DNA from: Cystobasidium ongulense
Taxonomy: Eukaryota > Basidiomycota > Cystobasidiomycetes > Cystobasidiales > Cystobasidiaceae
Direction: 5' to 3'
Length of the DNA: 64,000 nucleotides
Assembly: GCA_022835595.1 (NCBI GenBank)
Contig: BQUP01000002.1
Span: forward strand, 2,590,534 to 2,654,533
Shown: positions 38,313-48,757 of the stretch, one piece after another
Layout: each line of letters opens with the position of its first letter
Position numbering within the stretch: position 1 is the stretch's first letter
Made by a program: the position numbers and the translations under genes
Notes under the pieces: generated by a model
What the model saw: only the letters and a program-made list of their open reading frames with translations
Databases searched by the model: none
Told to the model about the DNA's origin: nothing

Positions 38313-39022
38313 GGTGATAGTCTGCCTTGCTGTCTGTCCTGCCGGGGCCTTTTCAATCCGAGAATATACTGATGCTTCCTGCCGGCGTGGTTGGCGTGCG
38401 TTGAAGGCAGGCGAGGCATCGTATGAGCGCGACCAACACGCTGCACTGCGGACGAGGTCAGCCAACAAGACTTGGGCAGCCTTGGTGCAGCGGAGTACCT
38501 CAGAGACTCGCTGCAGCTACAGCATGCCGCCTCGCCCGCCCACGACCTGGGACGTGCAGCTCGCTCTGACACGCGACGAGGTGGCTCTAGTAGCAAGATG
38601 CAGCAATGGTTCAATCAGCAACAAAAATGTCAAATCACAACGAGCAATCATGTTGGACTCTGCACACGCAAAACTCGGCCTGGTCTACAGATACGGTCGC
38701 CATTGCGTGTCTTACTGAACCTGAATACCGTTCCTATCTACAACTACCTGACGCTATTGAAAGCTACAACTACAGCTACAACTTACCAAAGGACTTTGCA
38801 AGTCCGAGTCTCCCCACGCATCTAATGTACGGCACTCACTAACGTATATAAAGCTACACAATGCTTCCATGTATGCAAAGACTGACACAAAACACTTGCT
38901 GAGATAGAGCTGGGACTAAATTATACTGGAGTGGAACCAAGCCCGGGTGTAATAACTAAGAGATGGACTACCGATATACTAAAAGCAAGAATTATCGATC
39001 AAGGGAATTATATGTATGATTA
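38313..39022. other. intergenic region between delta-COP and RGS-LOV genes
   Basis: About 710 bp that should hold the delta-COP promoter and the RGS-LOV 3' UTR. Frames here give no recognised protein. Confidence 0.4.
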
Positions 39023-41540
39023 TCAATTCTTGCGGGTTGAGATGAGGACAATTATAGCTCCAACTTCGTTAATTTGATCTTTTAATGGGGTTAAAGCAAG
39101 TTTGACGCCGACGCGCCATAGACCTTGGGGATCATGCAGCTGAGGAACGGCCAAAGATGCCGATAGGACATCAAATCGTTCAGCTTTGGCCATCTTGGCC
39201 TTGATTTGCTGAGATAATTGGGGACCGATAAGTTCTGGGAAATTCGAGCCCACTCGGATTGTGCTGGGTAAATTCGCAGAGTGGAAGAGAACAGTATCGC
39301 ACGTGCTGTCAAGAACGAGATAATGAGAAGACGCCTCATTGAACGCTTTCGTTTTTTCCGCCAAGGATAGCTGTGCCTCCTCTTTTCCTTTTGTATCGAC
39401 CATGCTATAAGCTGTATCTGGGCGAGCAGCGAATATACTGCCTGAGCTAGCTGGTCTTGGATGCACCGGTGCCTGTGCCCAGCTTTGATATCCCCCTCCT
39501 CCTGCACTTCCTCTAGCCGGACTGACTGTACCCATGGTACCGTCGAATGCTAGAGCGGTGGCAGCATGCAAATGCATGTCTCGGTTCGCGGAGCGCGGAC
39601 GAGGTGTTGAAGCCGAGCCTGAAAGATGAGGTAATCCAGTGGGCTGTCCTAAAACTGGCGAATTTGTCATTAGGCTGCTTGGCCTCTGCACCTGAGCAGA
39701 GAGAGCGGACAGTTTGGGTGTACCAGGCTGTGGACTCGAGTTGAATGTTTTGTCAGGAGTTGCTCCTCTATCGAGTGACTTGAGATAAGTACGCATCGCT
39801 TCACCTGTATCTTGCATCTGTGTTTCTGCAAGGTCATGCTCAAAAGGCGGGCGAGGAGCCATCACACATGGGTCTAGACTGTCGTCGAGGAGATGCGCCA
39901 GATCTGGCGTAGCTGATAGCACGTTAGTGACGTTTTCTTGCGCACCCAGCAAATATTTGAGTTTGCCGTTCGCATTCCGCAATGGCTGTACGTGAAGCAG
40001 TATGTAATTCAGTAAGTGTATGACGGAAACGCGGCCGTGTAGGTAGCTATGAAGACTTGACTCACGATAAGTCTGAACAGACTCCAGAACGGTACACCAT
40101 CTTTACGGTAGTTGAGAATGAGCTCAGTCAAAGGCATTCCATACTTGCAGGCTTGTCTTATACGTGATATGGTCGCTTGTGATGTTCCGGCACCCTGCAG
40201 AAAACGGCAATTTTGCATGAGCACTTCTTCCCGTGAGTAACCGGTGAGTTCCAAAAAGCCATCACTGTCACGAAAAAGCCTGTTAGTACTCAAACTTGAA
40301 ATTTGATGCGCTGCCCTTGGAAGCGTACCTGGCTAGCAATAACGGCTGATCGCGTTCGGGACTCGGATCCGCGAGAGTGAAAGACGTAGCCGGGGGTGTT
40401 TTGCCTCCACTTTTCAGATGTGCATGCAGAAGCTCTAAGCGCCATTGAAGGAAGCGAGGCCACGCATCGTGATACAATGCATTGAAAGCTGCCGTACGCG
40501 CCGCTTTGAAGGGGTCGTCTGCTCGCATGAACCATTTTATCGACGTTTCGATTGCTGTTCTTTCCTGGCTTGTGATATTGAGCGCTAGAGGCGCACTTGG
40601 TGGTATGTGTAACGAGTGTATTCGTTGTGTAAGCGAATATAAGCGCTTCAAGTCATTACGATGTTGCTCGGCCTGTCGCCAAATGGAATTGTGGTTAGTA
40701 CGTAATAAAGTAAGATACGATAATGTACAAGTACTCACATTCAGCCAGAATACAAGCGTTTCTGCGTTCATCTCCGAGGCTAAGAATTGACCAAACTTCC
40801 ATAGACCCACGGGACTGTATTAGAGAAGATGTATTAGCATTCTATATTACGAGGCGAGGGCAAGCCTGGTCGTTGACTACTCACTCATCAAGCATTGTCC
40901 GTAGAGCTTTTCGACTCGAGAGACTCGTCACAAGTTTCTCATATTCATTAGACGGTTTGTCTGCCAGAGGACGAGATGGGCTACTGTTGTGCTTTTCGGA
41001 CGAATTCGCACCGCTACCTAAAGCAGGTGAAACCTGTGTCTTCTGCAATGTTAAGTAGTCTTGGCCGTTCTTTTCCTCATTTAAACCAAGTGGTGAAGCT
41101 AAAGGAGCTACGTGCAATGTTCTAAATTGTAAATCTTCCGGGGTGACTGGCAGGCCCGGTGAAGGTTGCGAAGGCACACTACTGTGTTCTCCGCCACTCT
41201 TTTCATCATTGCTCGAGCTTGAGAGCGATGCTGTCTCCCGAGGCGAGCCGGGTATAGCAGCGAGAACGGTATCTGAATTGCTGGATCCGGTAGAACGCGT
41301 TTGTGCACTCGAAGTGTCCTGCCGAGATATGTGCCAACTGCTGCGTGATGAAGAGGAAGAAGGTGGCGCGCCTGACGACGACGCAGTGGTGGATTTCGAC
41401 CGCTTGAAGCTTTTCGGTAGCCAGTCCATCGATTTTTTAGGCTTGAGCAGGTGCGAGGATGATGTGCCGTTATTGCTATTTGATGTTGTGGCTTGCTGTG
41501 GAAACTGATTAACGATGCCCGCAGGCGATCCCGCCATCAC
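39023..41540 (-). CDS. RGS-LOV blue-light photoreceptor
   Basis: Exons 41540-40885, 40814-40739, 40672-40329, 40264-40066 and 39985-39023 give 745 aa. The N-terminal ~200 residues are Ser-rich and disordered. An RGS domain (~209-345) follows (LWKFGQFLASEMNAETLVFW, then HDAWPRFLQW). The LOV domain (~345-445) has PLLLASDGFLELTGYSREEV, NCRFLQG with the photoactive Cys at ~378, NYRKDGVPFWSLFRLI, and LRNANGKLKYLLGAQENVT. The motif GxNCRFLQ has Met in place of the first Gly. The C-terminal part holds a second conserved stretch (SHYLVLDSTCDTVLFHSANL) of unknown fold. In fungi RGS-LOV proteins bind FMN and move to the membrane in blue light; that function is inferred here. The upstream region of more than 2 kb is unusually long for this window. 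Confidence 0.87.
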
Positions 41541-43823
41541 GATTCACGTGCGGGAATGCAGCGAGCGGATGGACGGATGGGTGCCGAACGGTGCCCGGGT
41601 CTGCCTTGCTGTTGGGCTGCTTGCAGATACTCGCGTATCACTTGTGGGGTGTGTTTGTGTGCCTCCTCCGGTACTTCAAAGAAGCGTGTACACCCAACTG
41701 GAGCTAAGTAGCGCGTGGCCACGGGGTACTACGGCGGTGTGGCTGGCTGGCAGAGCTGTCGGGAGGCGGCAGAAGTTTCGGTACGACGACACCACAATAG
41801 CTTTCCTGCACGTGGAGCTGCGGCTGTTTCGTATGCTAACTCGACCTTTCCACCACTCTGTAGCAACTTCTTCCGCTTGGCCTTTCCGGTGCGGGCTGGA
41901 CGAGACTGGCTTGACGATTGATGCTCGTGTGAATTGGCTGGCTATCTGCTGTAGACGTTGTGCGTGCAATCCTGCTGATGTAGTCAAAGTGATGGACCTC
42001 GTGGTGGTGGTGCTTAACTTCCCCTCCTGCCTCTTCGCTTTCTTGTCTCCAAGGTCCGATTCAAGCTACGGTTCCGAGCTTGCAGCCTGTTATTCGCGCA
42101 CTTAGGATAGCGGGCGCCTAACTTTCCTTTTGCCTCCTCTCCTTCCGTAACGAACTGGAGCAAGGCGTACGCTCGACGTGCTCAACGACTGACCGTAGAC
42201 TTGTCAATGGGAGAAAGCCCTTGCTGCTTCTTCGCTGAAGGTACCTTGCTGGCCTGGATTGCGTGGCGATCTTGCAGGCAAAACCGCTTGCTTTGAGTTG
42301 AACCTTCCCTTGAGAATGTGGTAAGGCACCGTAGGCCGGGTCCACGATACAGTTCGAGACGCTTGAAGGAGAGAAGTACCGTAGGCTGCTGTACTGTAGA
42401 ATGAAAGTCCCCGTATTGATACCGGAGACCGCAGAGATGAAGGAACGGTATCGACAACCGCGAGAAGTTCTGGATTTATTCTCTGTCGAAAGGCAGCAGG
42501 TCGATGCCACTACGGTACTAGAAGACCGCGAGACAAGATACTAAATAATAAACTGCTATTGAACGAAGGATGGGTATGGTACAGTACCTACAGTAAAAAA
42601 TAAGATGACAATTAATACTCTAAGTTACATGCAGGGATCCTGACAGCAACCGACGTATAGATGACAACCAGACAAACCTTGATAAGCTTTCCCTACGGTA
42701 CTTTGCTCTAGCTCCCCCACGTCCGCGTTGGGAGGTGCAACTTCTTGAGCTACGGTACCCGCTGCTCCAAAATGGAAATCTGGTCTGTACGGTACCTCTT
42801 TTCCTTCGCTTGTGCGAGGCTTCTAAACTGCGTTCGTTACCGCCAGGCTAAGAATGCGCACCTGACCGACTAGATCTTCAATATTCGTACTAAGTATGGC
42901 TACGCTGCTACTACTGTACTTCTATCGGTACCTATTTGTATAACGATACCGACATATTGATTTATTACAAGTCGTATACCGTAAAGGACCTCGAATTACA
43001 CTCTGCTTCCTGCGGCGCTTTACAAATGTCAAAGTAACTCACTGTTGTAAATAGGGTAGTCGACTTGCTAGCGTGGAAACTCTATCCGTGTTCACTGCTC
43101 TTCAGAGATGCTTGCTGGCACTTGCCCAAATGCGGTCTTTCCGCAACCGAAGCGTGCGAAGGGCTTGCACGGCCGTGTGGCAAAGGTTCAGATGTGTGGC
43201 AAGTGCCAACATGCTTCCATCCAAGCCGTCGTTTATACGAAACACGAGACTAGATTTCACCGTTTCTTCTTATTTCCTGCGTATCATCTCATTTCCATCG
43301 AATCCATCTTGCCTGACAAAGTGACTTGTCTAACTTATCCGCGAAGCGAGGTTCTGATCGGAATTTCCGTGCCTGATGAAGCCACCCGCCTGCTTTGTCA
43401 GCAGCAGCGCCTCTGCATCACGTGATGTCGCGACAATCAATCAGGTCTGTAAACACCTTCTAGGCTTCCTCCTCGATGTTACTTTGCCGCGGTCAGTGTC
43501 GTTCACTAGTACTGTCAGGCCAGGTCTGGACGAGATCCGAGTGAAGCAGCTCAAGGTCGGACCGACATCGGCCCGTGCAGAGTGTTGCAAAGCTGTTAAA
43601 GGCTTAAAGCAGCCCAGAGCTTTGTGAAGCAAACATCAGAGGGACTAACTTACCCTGCTTGGGTTAGGTCTGCAATCAGTCGTTGTTCGTGCTACAGTAG
43701 TTGGCACGCACGGGTACGCTTTACAAGTGAAGACAAGATGAAGATTAGAAAGGCTAATGAGAATGTCCTTTGGGCTGTTGTTTCTGTGTACATTGCTAAG
43801 GAGGCTTCTTGCCCTCGCAGCGT
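41541..43823. promoter_or_regulatory. long upstream region of the RGS-LOV gene with CGGTAC motif cluster
   Basis: 2.28 kb without a supported gene lies between the RGS-LOV start and the GH17 stop. From 42376 to 42931 the hexamer CGGTAC or its complement GTACCG occurs six times (42376, 42513, 42696, 42753, 42790, 42926), mostly as TACGGTAC. Several near-matches (ACGGTATCG, ATACCGA, ATACCGTA) lie among them. A similar TACCGTACCGTA is at about 48707. The 41541-42110 part has long chance frames on both strands. Confidence 0.5.
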
Positions 43824-45818
43824 CTAGTAGTTGCCCGGTACGCAGTCTGGTATGGTGATACTCTTTAATTTACGGTCCTTGTCGAAGAGGCCCCCTGTCA
43901 TTCAAAGCAAATTATGTCAGGACCATGTCGTCTACAAGGCGCTCTATCCTACATGACTTACAGTATGGCTCGACGCCTCCGAAGACCCTAGAGGACGAGA
44001 AGGACAGAAGACAAACGATCAGCACTGACAAGCTAGGCAGAATACGAGCTCGTGACAGTTACTCACTCTTTCCAGGGCTCATCGAAAGGCTCAAAATAAA
44101 AGTATGCACTCTGGTTCGCATTAGCTTGACAGACGTATGTGTCAAGGACTGCAGGCAGGATGAGCGAAGGGACATCTCAGCATGACCGTTCCAGCTTGGT
44201 CAAAGACAGTCCTATGGTAGAACGTACAAGTCTGCAATTCTGAAACGCCAGCAACTGCTGCACCAAGGGTCGCATTCGACGGAGTCATTGACTCGGTAGG
44301 CCATCCCTGTACGGAGTAGCTAAGTCAGCAAGTGCTCATTGCTGTATTTGAAGTGATCAGATGCAGAACGCTTACCGTCTCAGCGATATATGCAGGCGTG
44401 TTTCCAGCTACTGACACCACGTTAGTCTCTTGCCATTCCCATGTCCACCCAGCAGCATCGTCTATGGGTACACCACCGAACCTGCAGATGAAAGAGAAAG
44501 TTATGAGTACAATGAACTCGTACTCGTGGCGGAACCCATCGTCTTGGAGTGAGCTCACCAAGGATGCACATTCGCCATCACGTAGTCTACGTTCCTTGAC
44601 AGGGCTGCAGTAATCATAGATCCCGCATCCGCTGTTCCAACAGGTATCGTCTTATCCAATTTCAATTTGGCCAACTCTGTTTTGAATTCTGCCACTTTTT
44701 GTGCTATAGAAGTGTACGAAGACGCCGCTCCCTCGGTATTCAGCAAGAACTCGTTCCCTACAGTTACTCCTGAAATATGATCAGTACCATATTTCTGAAT
44801 AATAGCTAGAGTATCATCTCTTTGTCTCTCCCAAATCGTATCATCCGTATCGATGTAAATACCTAACCAAACAGTCATATCTACTTTGGTATCTTCTATA
44901 GCTTGCATTACCAAGCTAGAGGCATTACAATCTGACCCATATGTCCGTATCCGTGTCGTGAGCTGTGAAAGAAGTTGCATGTCGCGTTGTACGTCTGCCA
45001 AATTCGCGCCGCAGCTAGGTAGTATAGATCCAGTGGGAGAATATGCCATTGCATAAAAAGATTGTTTCAAATTTGAATCTTTGCTGAATTTCGAAGGATC
45101 GCCAGAGACTGCGGGATTGCTGCCTCCATTCTTGCTCGTCGATCCAACAGATGAAGAGGAAGAAGAGGATGAATCGTCGTTTTTCTTGATTATCTGCCAT
45201 GCTGCAATTCCGCCACCTATGCCAGCTAACGCGAGCAATACTCCAATTGTAATCAACCATTTCGCTTTCTTGGACATTCCAGTAGATGGCTCTTGGCCGC
45301 CTTCCATCCATGCTGTGTTCTGTGGCTGTTTCCAGCTTGAAGCAGCCCCGGCTCCTGCGCCTGCTGCCAGTGGACCGGCGCCCATGCCATTCGAGCCATA
45401 CGACTCTTTCGATGTCAAGTCAGGCCTGCTGGCGTTGGAGTACCCATTGTCTTCGCCATACGGTGGATACCCTGGCTGAGACTGCTGATATTGCTGTGCA
45501 TAGTCCGCGTAGCCATACTGCTGCTGCTGTTGCTGTTGTGGCTGCTGTTGAAAGGCAGACCCGCCTGTTTACATGAATCAAGCACCGCGCGTCCATCAGT
45601 GAAATGCTACTTGGCGCACACCCCAAGCTGTGGATGGAACTGACCGTGTGATGAGTTGCCCTGATTGTACGGAGGATACATATCCTGCACGCTTGCGTAC
45701 TGTTGTATCGTGGTGTTTACGGTCAGCTGTGCTGTGCCATGCCCAGCCTGACAACAATCATGCTCAATTGCACACTCACGCTGTTGTTGCCATTGAGATT
45801 GGAATACGGGTGCGACAT
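43824..45818 (-). CDS. membrane-anchored GH17 glucan endo-1,3-beta-glucosidase
   Basis: Exons 45818-45780, 45699-45645, 45564-44559, 44481-44376, 44306-44228, 44148-44067, 43987-43962 and 43894-43824 give 487 aa. The cytosolic N-terminus (~1-130) is Gln/Tyr/Gly-rich. A type II signal anchor (KWLITIGVLLALAGIGGGIA) lies at ~133-155, then a Ser-rich stem, then the GH17 barrel. Catalytic regions are SGVTVGNEFLLNTEG (acid/base Glu) and AYIAETGWPT (nucleophile Glu ~401). YFYFEPFDEPWKE and GVEPYWGLFDKDRKLK complete the fold. No GPI signal is seen. This layout matches fungal BtgC-like enzymes that remodel cell-wall beta-1,3-glucan. Exon 7 is only 26 nt. Confidence 0.9.
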
Positions 45819-46171
45819 GCCGGACCACCCACTGTAACAGTTCTAGGATCACTGTATATGTCTAGCTCGTTGTGCAGCAGCCAGTCGATGCGAGTGCGAA
45901 CAGAAAGCGCGTCGCTGCACTGCGGTCGTGTTGGAATGAGGCAAAAACAGGGCAGACCCTCAATGTCGGCAACCAACACAAGGCGGAGCGAGGTTGGGAA
46001 GCGGCCGATAGACAGAGCAGCTGCAGAGTAATCCTGCCTTTACGAGGTGCTGAATGTACGGTAATTGACATCGATATCTATAGTCGACTCTCTGTGATAG
46101 TCAAAGCTCTTGAAATGGTAACTATCAAAAACAAAATTAAACAAAATTACTCTTCCTTACGCCAAGCTAAC
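45819..46171. other. intergenic region upstream of the GH17 gene
   Basis: 353 bp between the GH17 start and the Ser1 stop. No gene or repeat was seen. Confidence 0.4.
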
Positions 46172-47503
46172 TTAGTCGTCCTTTGTGTAACGCTCGATTT
46201 CCAGCTCCTTCTTTTGGAAGTGTTTCATGAAGCCGACTAATGTCTGCACCTGACCCAGCGTAATAGCATTATATAGGGAAGTCCGCACGCCACCAACAGA
46301 TCTGGGCAAGAAAAGCCAGTATCAGCAATGAAATCGTGCGTTGCGGCAGTCAGTCCTATCTCACCTATGTCCTTTGATCTGTTTAATACCAGCTTTATCA
46401 GCCTCAGCAATGAATCTCGTCTCCCTCCCTTCTCCAGGTACACCAAAGCATATATTCATTCTGCTCCTGTTTCCATCGTCTACTACTCTCGCGACGTAAA
46501 ATCCTTCGCTCTCCTCGATAGCAGTGTAGACGGCTTTAGCTTTCATTGTGTTCACTTCCTCAATTTTTTCCACCCCTCCCAAGTCCAGTACATGCTTGAA
46601 AACTAATCCAGCGACGTAGATTGGGAACATGGGTGGCGTGTTGAATAATGATCCTGCATCGGCATGCGACTTGTACGCTAACATTGCAGGAATACGGTGT
46701 CCTTTATATGGAACCGCATCGTCTGGATTCGTAATCAGATCCTTGCGAACAATCACGATCGTCACGCCTGAAGGTCCAATATTCTTCTGTGCTCCAGCGT
46801 AAATAAGACCAAAGTTGTGTTCTGACCAAGGAATGGGCCTGGAAAGTATATTACTAGACATGTCTGAAACGATAGGTACGTCTTTCAGGTGTTCAGGCAC
46901 TGTAGGGGGTGCTATTTCGATACCGTTGACGGTCTCATTCGAGCAGTAATAGATGAAAGCTGGTTTCCCTGCTTCAGAGGGTTCAGACCAATTCCATTGT
47001 GCAGAGGCAGGAATAGGTGTTTGTCCAAATGTTTTCCCATCTTTGGATCCAGTACGTCCGTCAAAGACTACGTTTGTATTGCTCCCTAACCTCTTCGCTT
47101 CTCCTACTGCTTGCGCGGACCAGCTTCCGCTGACTACATATTCACAAACAGGTTCTTCATCTGACTTGTTCAACGTTTTCCAAGTGTTTACCAGGTTCAA
47201 GGGGACGGTAGCGAATTGCGTCAAACCACCACCTTGCATGTATAGAATCTCAAAGTTGTCTGGAACTTGCAGCAGTTTACGCAAGTCTTTTAGTGATTCT
47301 TTCACTAGGTTCTGGAACGGAGTAGATCGATGCGAGAGCTCTGTCAAGCCGATACCGGTGCTGTTATAGTCCAAGAGACCTGCTGTGGCTTCTAGCAGTA
47401 CAGATGTAGGAAGCGTCGATGGGCCTGCTGCGAGATTGATCGTCTCTCGCCGATGAGCTAGCAGGCTCGAGGTGCTCGGCAGATGCTGCAGGATGTCGTC
47501 CAT
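46172..47503 (-). CDS. ser1: phosphoserine aminotransferase (Ser1/SerC)
   Basis: PLP enzyme of serine synthesis converting 3-phosphohydroxypyruvate to phosphoserine. Exons 47503-46365 and 46301-46172 give 422 aa. Conserved blocks are INLAAGPSTLPTSVLLEATA, GIGLTELSHRS, EILYMQGGGLTQFATVPLNL, YVVSGSWSAQAVGEAKR, and VSDMSSNILSRPIPWSEHNF followed by YAGAQKNIGPSGVTIVI, where the Lys in QKNIGPSG carries PLP. The C-terminal exon reads SVGGVRTSLYNAITLGQVQT. The start MDDILQHLPSTSS is preferred; the frame stays open 58 codons further upstream, but that stretch does not look conserved. Divergent from the Zn2Cys6 regulator. Confidence 0.94.
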
Positions 47504-48757
47504 GGCAGTCTTTGGAACGTTCTTGAATGCCAGGCTTGATAGGTTTGTTTTGGAGTGAAGAATACAGCAAGCACTACGATGACTCCAGAAATTGTTGGTC
47601 AAAGGTGATCGATGTCCGTCCGTCCGCCCGCAAGGCCAGGACGCTCGTTTCGTCGGATGTGTGAGCATAGTCCCCATTCCGCAAGATGTACGCTGCTGGG
47701 CGTATTATGTACATCACTGCAGGTCAGCGCTTTAAATGGTTGTATAGATCTCCAGATTTGTTAAAGGTGGCAAGACTACAAGTGATGCGAAATGGGTGTG
47801 AGCTTGCAAGTTTCCAGTTGCGACAGCACAAAGGCAGGCTTACGAGCGTGAAGTTTTAATCACCCGTACACATTGGCTGGTCTTTTTCAGTGGAATAACA
47901 GCGAGTCTCTATTTCGGAGCCTGGGCCCGCCAGTCAAATTGCCTGATCGGCTTCTTGCATACGGCAATGGACACACGAGTGTCTTTTTGCCGACGACAAC
48001 TGTAGTGTGGGCAGAGAGACTCAACCTCTCCATCAATTCTCGCTTGTCGCCTATACAGGATGCACTCCTGCTGGCTGTAGTTCAAAATCAATCAAGACCC
48101 CGGCCTGGACAGCTCGAAAGTACCAATTCGCAGCTCGGTACGGTGCGCGCGGGAAAACCGTTCGTTGCGGAGCCAGAATACATTATTAAAGCACAAGGAA
48201 CACTTCCACTAGCTAGATTACATAGTATCGTCGTCTGCAGCAGCTCGATAGACCCTTCCAAGGCACAAGCTTCCTGGAAGAATCGAGCTACGAAACAAAA
48301 GGCCCAGCTTGCGGTAGCACCGGCACTTAGGAAGAAGGCAACAGACTGCGCATAGCAAGACGCTTCCAACAGCTATACCTCAAGCGAAAATCTGCTGCAG
48401 GAACACATACGTAGTACACTTCACTCTACATCGCTTCATCTCCAGAGAAGCCTCGTGCGGACAAGTGCACTCTCACCCACCGGCTATATAGTACTCTAGA
48501 CGGGAAGAAGCATAGCGTCAACGTCTAAAGTGCCACAGTACCTCCCTGAAGCCTTTCCGCTGTACAAAGCGCATTCTACGGTCAAGCTTCCTTCCGGCGA
48601 ATCCGGGCTTCTTGCCCGCCCGCTTACAAGACGTCTCTTTGCGCTGCGACAGCTGGCATACTTGCTCGTCGACTCCGAGCGGATAGCTTGCTCCCAGTCG
48701 CACGCTACCGTACCGTAGTGGATCCCGGTTCCGTCTTCCACATCCTCTCGCCTTTCG
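47504..48757. promoter_or_regulatory. divergent promoter region ser1 / Zn2Cys6 regulator
   Basis: 1.25 kb between two start codons. A 160-codon plus-strand frame (47873-48355) has no recognised family and was not accepted. A TACCGTACCGTA run at about 48707 resembles the motif cluster upstream of the RGS-LOV gene. Confidence 0.4.

Noticed and set aside
41515-42105. 196-codon plus-strand frame at the start of the RGS-LOV upstream region
   Set aside because: Overlaps the RGS-LOV start on the other strand and its residues show no domain or sensible composition.
47873-48355. 160-codon open frame between ser1 and the Zn2Cys6 gene
   Set aside because: No recognisable motif or family, mixed composition, and it lies in the divergent promoter region; transcript data would be needed.
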